Source of the DNA: Struthio camelus
Taxonomy: Eukaryota > Chordata > Aves > Struthioniformes > Struthionidae
Length of the DNA stretch: 64,000 nt
NCBI RefSeq assembly: GCF_040807025.1
Contig: NC_090956.1
Span: 2,096,517-2,160,516, forward strand
Direction: 5' to 3'
The translations under genes were made by a program, and so were the position numbers. Below the pieces are notes generated by a model. The model ran no database searches, was not told the origin of the DNA, and was given only the letters and a program-made list of their open reading frames with translations. Shown one piece after another: positions 57,201-64,000 of the stretch; the first letter of the stretch is position 1, and each line of letters begins with the position of its first letter.

Positions 57201-58861
57201 TTTTAGTCATCTCTGCCACCGGCTGTGGGTGGCTGAGCAAATAAATCACTTACTGGGACAGTGCTACTGTGCAGCTCTGCTGCACGCCACGCCTGCTGAC
57301 CTGATCTTTCACAGAGGTGGGGGCATCTTGTAATAGTTATTTGTGTAACTATTAGCTTTAACTATTAACTTAGTTAATTTTTCTTTATTAACTTATTACT
57401 TGTGTAACTAATAGTTACACATGTACCAGTGTGCTCTGCACACTTAGTTTCCCTGTAGCTGAGAGTTACCTGCTTCTTTCCCGTCTTACAGGTCACACTA
57501 GCTTACAGGTGCAGAACTGGGAACTTCCTGCGTTGCTGGAGGATGCTGCCCCTCGTAACCTCTCAGGGCTGCATGTTCTCTCTCCATCTCTGTCCTGGGA
57601 AGGGAGCCGTGTTCACAGTGCTGACACTCACCTGTCAGAGGGCCAGCATGTAGCCTATCTGCTGATTTCTTATCTATCAAAGCCTCCCCAGACCTCAGGC
57701 TGTGCTTGCACACTCAGCAGACAGGCAACGTTCTGGTCTATTTTCCTTCCACACTTTGCCGTGATTTTTTCTCCACAAAGCAGAAATATCTCCCCCTTCT
57801 TTCTCCAGGCAGCTTGTATTTTGCTGTGCGAGCCTATGAGTCTCAGAAGGCAGACGAGCTCTCTCTGAACAACGGGGTCATCGTGGAGGTGGTTAGGAAA
57901 TCTGACGATGGCTGGTGGCTGACCCGGTAAGGAGGTTTCCTGAAGCTGTCATTCAGTGTTCCCCGAGAGCACGTTACCTGCTGCAGGTGCTCTTTGCCTG
58001 TTCCTCCCCAAGCAGTGTGCAGAGAAGCTCTCACCGAGTTGACTGTCCCTTGGCTAGGGACAGTTTCCCCTTCTTTATGTCCTGTATGCAGTTGTGGGCT
58101 GAATCCTCGCCAACATCCACCACCTTGAGTGCACTCCTCCTCCCTCTTGAGTCTCAGGTGGGAGAAGGGCTCTTCTTTTCAGTGTTGCTTTCCATCCTGC
58201 CCCTCTCAGGTACAATGGACGTACTGGCTACATCCCCTCCATTTGCCTCCAGCCCTACAAGAATCCTCACAGCAGGCTCCAGACCATTGTGAGCTGCGGG
58301 CTCAACGCCTCCACCCCTAACCTCTCCTCCTCCGTGGGGGCTCTTCAGGCCCTGGATGAGGCGGCAGGAGAGAGTGTGGTTCAGACTTGCCCTCCCCTTG
58401 GCCAGACTGAAGAAGGAACTTCTTTGAGAAGCAGATCAAGATCTCTGCCCAGGGCCAGTTCCACTCCAGATTTGGAGACCGATAGCTCATCTCTCAGCTC
58501 GGGGAGCGGGAGCGAGCGGGACGGCAGGCCGGACTGGAAGCCTGACTTATCAAGGTCTCTGCCTGAAGTTGAGCAGGCCAGGAGCTCTTCCCTGGGGAAG
58601 GCCTTGGCCACACACAGCAGCAAATCCCCACACCTCACCCACAAAGACAGGAATGATTCCGGCTTTGTGGAGTCATCTGCAGTTGATTTAAGTTACTCCC
58701 TCGCTGACTCAGACTTGGCTGCCTGTGTCCCCAAGGTGCCTGTGCGTCCCTCAGCCCATGAGATTCTTCAGAAGTGCAGCACCGTCACGAAGCGAGCCAT
58801 GCAGCAGTCAGCCTCCCGGCCAGCCCTCCTGGCTCTGCACACTCTCCAGAGCACGCAGTAG
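54223..58861 (+). CDS. NOXO1: NADPH oxidase organizer 1
   Basis: p47phox-like scaffold that brings NOXA1 and p22phox to NOX1/NOX3 at membranes. Exons on plus: 54223-54288, 54718-54798, 54930-55005, 55520-55700, 56225-56418, 56920-57033, 57809-57926, 58210-58861; about 493 residues against about 370 in human. The start MNCSRYPVDV was chosen by homology to human MAGPRYPVSV; the frame is open further upstream. PX domain, residues about 4-125: W30, R40 (same position as the human phosphoinositide-binding arginine), LRRSDRTIPKF. SH3-A about 166-221 (GWWLVEN, AWFPAPYLEE). SH3-B about 240-293 (RAYESQKADELS, DDGWWLTRYNGRTGYIP). The C-terminus has a short proline motif (VPVRPSAHEIL) then CSTVTKRAM, as in human. 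The extra length is a serine-rich stretch in the last exon. Confidence 0.95.
57343..57420. repeat. Inverted repeat in a NOXO1 intron
   Basis: GTGTAACTATTAG (57343-57355) and its exact reverse complement CTAATAGTTACAC (57408-57420) flank an AT-rich loop of 52 bases. The arrangement resembles the ends of a very small non-autonomous DNA transposon, but no clear target-site duplication is seen; it may simply be an AT-rich hairpin. Confidence 0.4.
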
Positions 58862-59553
58862 CGTGCCTGTGCCTCGGAGAGGTACAGCTGCTGCCCAGGC
58901 CAGCACCACGGCTGAAACAAAATGCCAGGCACCCTCCTCGCCGCAGCTGCAGGCAGCTGGCACGAGGAGGGTCAGTGCTGGGGACTGTCGCTTTTTAAGG
59001 ACATAGTGTTTAACTCCTGACGGAACAGACTACGTTTGTGAACGTTACTCAACAGGAGTAACGCTTACAGGTTACGCTTAATCGTTCTGCAGCTTGCAGG
59101 GGAAGGCCGAGGAGTGTGGAAGGGCTCTTATGCCTGTGAGTGGTCTGGATCTGCTGAATGGATGTCAGAACACAAAATACCTAGTGGCTAGAAACTTCAT
59201 CTTTGACCTTTCCCTATAGAGATGTCTGTGCAGGCACAGAAGAAAACACAGTTACAGTATAGTTTGTTTCCTTACTGGGTAAGTTGCCTGGGGCCAGAGC
59301 TCCTGTTAATGAGTAAAACATCCCCCTTTCAAGGGGGTTCTGACATTTGCTAAAATTTTCAGTAATTCCTACTACTAAACTCATTTGCTAAAACTGAATT
59401 AGAAAAATAAAAAAAATTAAGACTTCTATATAGATTGCTACTTCTGATTTTAGTTAATCTTCTAGGTATCTGTTAATTTTTCTGAAACAAACATTTTAAC
59501 CAATGTGCAAGGTTTTTTGTATTGTTCTAGATTATATACATTTCTGTCTCGGA

Positions 59554-59559
59554 AATAAA
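59554..59559 (+). terminator. NOXO1 poly(A) signal
   Basis: AATAAA about 690 bases after the NOXO1 stop codon, followed by T-rich sequence. It is the first canonical signal that fits a normal 3' UTR. Confidence 0.6.
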
Positions 59560-59695
59560 CGAAAACACATGTAAATAGGGGACTGCTTTTTTTTTTTTTT
59601 ACATTTTAAAATACTGCTTTTTTTTTTTTACATTTTAAAAAACTTAGTTTGGGAATTAAAATTGTGCTTATCTCCCTCCCAGATGCTAACCTTCT

Positions 59696-59720
59696 TGGGG
59701 GGGGGGGGGCGGGGGGGAGG
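59696..59720 (+). promoter_or_regulatory. Poly-G tract between convergent NOXO1 and TBL3
   Basis: A run of 13 G, a C, then 7 G, about 140 bases downstream of the NOXO1 poly(A) signal on its sense strand. Such G-rich tracts can fold into quadruplexes and pause polymerase, which would suit a boundary between converging genes. A role is inference. Confidence 0.35.
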
Positions 59721-60220
59721 GATGAGACCTGTTTTGGGACAGGGTACATTTTGCCCAAGCAAAGAAAGTTGTCAACGCTTAGACATAAAAATAATCTATA
59801 CACACTCCCCAGCTGGGCTTTGGGACATGATACAACACTGTGAGTAGCGTGCAGGGATCCCATCTTATTACAGTGGATTTAAAGACTTAAAAAAAGGCTT
59901 GTTCAGAGCCACATTCTTTTTTCCAAACTAACCACTATCTTCCTGGCTCTGCCTGCAAGGTGCAGGATGCTGTATGGGAAGACAGACCTCAAAATTCAGC
60001 CTGTTAAAATATAATGGGAAACCTGAGCTTGGACAAAGGACTGACCCCCTTCCTCACATTAAGCCCCAAAGAGTCTATAAAGAGATACTGGGCTTGTTTA
60101 CCTTTTTAAAACAAACTTTTAAAAAAATAATAAAAAATACAAATATTCCAGTTGTCATGCATGGTGGGAGAGCTGGCCAAGTTCATCTCTCCCCCCAGGA
60201 AAGGGCAACTGGTTGAAGGG

Positions 60221-63200
60221 TCATAAAGTCACATCTTCCTGCTGGGATGCATCAGCCAGTCTCATGTTTTGCCACATGAAATCAATGAACATGGAGGCCT
60301 GCAGTAATCGGCTCAGTCTCTGGAAATGGCGCTCTGCAGAGAAAGAAAACCAATGGTTGACACCACAGAGGGGCAAGTTCACCAGGAGAAGGAGGTGCAA
60401 AAATTCTTCTGTTTAGACCAAGGCAAACTGGGAACATCCACAACACAGGAGGAGACCTCAGCCTCACAGACTATGAAAAACTATTTGTCAGTGTTGGTAA
60501 AGAGGCCAGGAAGTGCTAATAATCAGGTAGCGCCAGGATCAAGATAACAGAACTGAGCAGCGTAAGAGCTCAGAGCTCAAAGGAGCAGAGGGCAGCTGAG
60601 ATTGCGTACAATGAAGCGCTGGGCATGTCATCACAGGCATCACCAGCTCTGAGCTCCCAACAGATCCAACAGGCTGACCCACCAATGACCCGAACGTTCC
60701 CCCAGCATGACTCACCAGTGTAAGGCAGCAGGGACTCCACAGCAGTTTTAATGCCCGAGTACTGCAGGAGGCAATCTGGTGTTTCGTGCTTTAGGAGGGT
60801 TTCAATGACAGCCTGGGCCTCGTGACAGTTCCGAGAGTTTGTATTCCACGTCACCAAGAATGTTAACACCGCCTCTAGGGAGGAAGGAGGCAATTTGTAC
60901 ATGCTAGCTGGGCTGAGGGCGCTGCACCCTGCAAGAGAGGCCAGGCTAGAAAGCACCTCTCGTACCTTAGGGAGCAGTTCAGCTCCCATGCACGATGACT
61001 GACAAGCCTGGAGAGGTCAAAGAGCTATATGGAGAACCCTTTCCTGAGCTGTCACGGGGATGTCCTAAACAAGGGGGCGGGTAAGGTAGGGCAAAGCCCT
61101 TTGGGCAGATGTGACAGAAGGAAAGCAGATTTTGGGGTGCGGCAGTTATGACTTGGTGATTAGCTCAGTGCACTTGTCTCTCAATGCAGGACGGTCTCAG
61201 ATGATGCAGCACCAAGGGGCACGGCCATGTCAGAGGCTGATGACCTCAGACTAGCTCATAGCAGTTTCTGGTGTTTATCACGAGTAGCACCATAACCAAG
61301 AGGCTGGCCCTGGGCAGCAGTCCTGCTCAATGTCGGTGGGAGCTCACTGGTGAAAGACAAGTCTAGGGAGACTCTTCTTTTAATTTTAGTTGAGAAAACA
61401 AGTCCCTCACCTGAAAGGTTTTAGTGTATAAACCATGTTGCAACAAACCTTTTTGATCCTTCCGCAGCCGAAGGATGTTCTCTTCCAAGTGCTTTCTCCC
61501 ATCGATTTCCTTGAGGATGGCTGCAAAAGAGAGAAATGAAGAGGCAAGGAAAGAAAAAGAATTTCAGTTCAAGAGCAAGATTCCTGCCCTCCTTCTGCAC
61601 TGAGGATCCTGAAGGAAATAGCATGCAGGCTCACAAGAGCCTGTGGACAGAGAGAGAGGCCAATACACTTTAGATACACAGCTACCTTCCCTTCTGGCCG
61701 TTCTAAACCTGCAAGCACTTCAGTATGTGATCTGAACATCCCTCTGTTGGAACAGGCTTTCTCAGGCATAAGAGTGGCTCCTGACGTGCTGTTTAACCTG
61801 TCTGTCCATGTACCAGAGGAGAGACAAAACTCCTGCCAACTCACTGCATGTCTATGCAGAGCCTGGCTTGGGAGGAGCTAAAGCCACCACCCTGACACCC
61901 AGTGCTGCTGAGAGCCCCTCACACACAGCAGCTGATTTTTCACATGAGCCCCTGACCCCAGGCAAAGAGAATCAAATAACAGGTAGCTCCTGTATAAACT
62001 CTTGAGTGTAGGTTGCTACGCTGGGAATGACAGCTGGCCAGACTTCTAACATGAGACTTAGTGCTCCTCAGCAATCAGCCATGCCTGTCACACTCGGAGG
62101 AACAGTGACATCTGATGTCCCTGCTGTGATGGATCCCTTCTAAAACGCACCCATAGTTTGAGAGCTGGGAGACCGTTTGTTATCAGGAGCACTAAGCATT
62201 GATTTCAGTTAGGAAAACAGGAGTGATATGAGAAAGGGAAAACAAAAGTTCTCAGACAATTAGGCTTTGTAGTCTTCACCTACCTGGAAGAGATGTTCTG
62301 AAATGCTAGAAGCAGACAATGCCTTCAGAGCTTAACATGGACTCACCTTTGACCACCATCAACACTGTGTGTGGACGATCCAGAGAGATTGCCAAACCTA
62401 AAGCTTTGAGATATCTTTTCTCATGAAGCAGGTTAGAAAGCTCTTGTTCTCTGGAAAACAATTTGGGTCAAGAGAATGTCAGAGGAGTATTTGGTTGATG
62501 TAGCAAAACGCTATGCAGAAAGTAAATTGGGCAACAATAGCGTGCAGAAGCGTAAGCCAAGAAGTTAATACCGCTTTCCAATGAACAGCTCAGCGCCCTC
62601 ATTGTGCAGATAATTACCCTGGCACGTTGAAGGACTCCCTGAGCTATTCAGTGCTGGCTGATGCAGGAGGAAATGAATGATAATAGGTTTCAGCAGTTTG
62701 ACTTGGCTTATCTCAGCAGTACGTAAACATGAAACTAATCGATTGTCAAGCTGACGGTATTGTAAGCAAGGCTTTACAGTAACTAAAGATAAACTACAAG
62801 GTAGAAGAAGAGACTACTGCAATTTGATATCACCTAAATAGTTAAACAACAGACTCCATAGATTAGAAGGAACTGGATGACCAAGTGTGGACAGTCTCAT
62901 TGGGCAGAAGTCGCCTTTTCACAGCCCGCCACTCTACAGTATCAACTTACTTCATAATCTGCTCTTCCTGTTTAGCTTGTGCCTCTTCCTGTTCAATTTC
63001 AGTGACATCCTTTAACAGACCAGAACACAATCACATCAAATCTTGCTTTAATACGGATGAATTTTTGTTTAGCCTTCAAGTGATCAGAAGATTTTTGTAG
63101 AAAGATCTTCAGGTCAAATAATTGCTAAATCTACCAACTCACAACTTCCTTCCAAATGATCTTTAGAACACCAGTGCTTGGGCAGGCTGCTAAGGCTCAC

Positions 63201-63568
63201 CTGCCGTCTGGGTGTGCGCTCCCCACCCTCCCCCCCAAAAAAAATAGAAATCAAGACATGCCTTACTGAACCAATTTCAAAATGCAGAAAATGAGGGGAG
63301 CGCGCATGTCATGCTGGAAACAGGGTTAGGAACAAACCACTGGGATCCTGATCTCTGCACTGCATTCTGATTACTAACCTAGAGAGGAAACAGAAAGACT
63401 CCATACTGTACCTTCCACAGCGTGATGCAGGAGTCACTGGATGCTGTCACAACCATGTCATCTTGCTTGTTGGAGTGAAGACCCCAGATTTTATCTTCAT
63501 GACCATCTAATGTTTTCACACACTCATTTGTTTTAATTGTCCAGAGTTTTAAGAGACCATCAGAACCG
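60221..63568 (-). CDS. TBL3: Transducin beta-like protein 3 (UTP13 homologue), C-terminal part
   Basis: WD-repeat subunit of the U3 small-subunit processome in the nucleolus, needed for 18S rRNA maturation. Six minus-strand coding exons are inside the window: 63568-63412, 63009-62951, 62450-62347, 61520-61449, 60874-60716 and 60333-60221 with consistent phases, giving the last 221 residues. The first carries the last WD repeats (GSDGLLKLWTIKTNECVKTL, GHEDKIWGLH, DSCITLWK). A charged linker (DVTEIEQEEAQAKQEEQIMK) follows, then the UTP13 C-terminal helical domain (LLHEKRYLKALGLAISLDRP, VTWNTNSRNCHEAQAV, LLPYTGERHFQRLSRLLQA, MWQNMRLAD). The 5' exons lie beyond the right edge. It is tail-to-tail with NOXO1, stop codons 1.36 kb apart. 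Confidence 0.95.
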
Positions 63569-64000
63569 CTTTTGGAAGACAAAAAACCAGAACTAATTAA
63601 CTCAGAGGATCACTAGATAGATCCATTCTTGCTCTGCCTTGCCTCCAGTACTGGATAAACACTTCTCATTCCATTGCCTTCCAAACGGGAAGCAAAACCA
63701 ACTACAGATGTCAAGAGAGCTTAAGAATCTAAAGCCATGCAGCTCTGAAGGCAGGGCCCAACTTTAGAGGCTCTCCAATAGCAGAAAAAGGCACTAGCTT
63801 ATTAAAACTCATTCCAAACAAGATACACTGCCTTTCCAGTGTTACTAAGATCTCTCAAGTGATTCCTTCTTGGAAAAACCTATTACTTACATATCACCAT
63901 AAGCTCCAATATTCCAGTCTCCCACATTTCAGCTTTTCTGTAAGGAAAGGCAGCACAGAGGACAAACTGAGGCCCAGAAAAGCTACATTATGTCCTGCTT
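63569..64000 (-). other. TBL3 intronic sequence at the right edge
   Basis: No exon that joins the TBL3 frame could be supported in the last 430 bases. A short splice-bounded stretch near 63.89-63.93 kb on minus does not resemble a WD repeat. The next upstream TBL3 exon presumably lies outside the window. Confidence 0.4.

Noticed and set aside
63886-63942. A splice-bounded minus-strand stretch considered as the next TBL3 exon.
   Set aside because: Its translation does not resemble a WD repeat and its end does not give the serine codon expected before GSDGLLKLW.

Overview
The window is a vertebrate nuclear locus. It carries four well-known genes in a conserved block, plus one gene that looks like a local duplicate. 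The order left to right is SYNGR3 (minus), GFER (minus), a second GFER-like gene (minus), NOXO1 (plus) and TBL3 (minus, running off the right edge). From memory this is the mirror image of the human 16p13.3 order TBL3-NOXO1-GFER-SYNGR3. GC-rich minisatellites, scattered old MIR-type SINEs, a CR1-like LINE relic and the protein sequences suggest a sauropsid. A bird is most likely; a crocodilian or turtle cannot be excluded by reading alone.

Layout. 1-5.8 kb: non-coding, with facing poly(A) signals near 1.3 kb and 4.4 kb, probably SYNGR3 3' UTR and the 3' end of a convergent neighbour. 5.84-22.43 kb: SYNGR3, four coding exons, with three different minisatellites in intron 1 and a fourth just upstream of the CpG-rich first exon. 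23.2-34.8 kb: AT-richer gene desert with no recognisable gene. 34.84-37.73 kb: GFER, three coding exons; intron 1 is mostly a 13-copy G-rich minisatellite. 38.0-38.6 kb: another minisatellite just upstream of GFER. 39.04-41.21 kb: intact GFER-like paralog with the same three-exon structure. 41.3-54.2 kb: long non-coding stretch with old SINE relics. 54.22-58.86 kb: NOXO1, eight coding exons. 60.22-63.57 kb: the last six coding exons of TBL3, tail-to-tail with NOXO1.

Functionally the genes are not a pathway. SYNGR3 is a synaptic-vesicle membrane protein, GFER an FAD-linked sulfhydryl oxidase of the mitochondrial intermembrane space, NOXO1 the organiser subunit of NADPH oxidase 1/3, and TBL3 the UTP13-type WD protein of the ribosomal small-subunit processome. 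The most interesting object is the tandem GFER paralog. All splice sites and redox cysteine motifs are kept, but the first exon is new and very basic and the active-site dipeptide is changed. No retrovirus-like element, tRNA, rRNA or CRISPR was recognised. Very long open frames over the minisatellites are artefacts of the tandem repeats.
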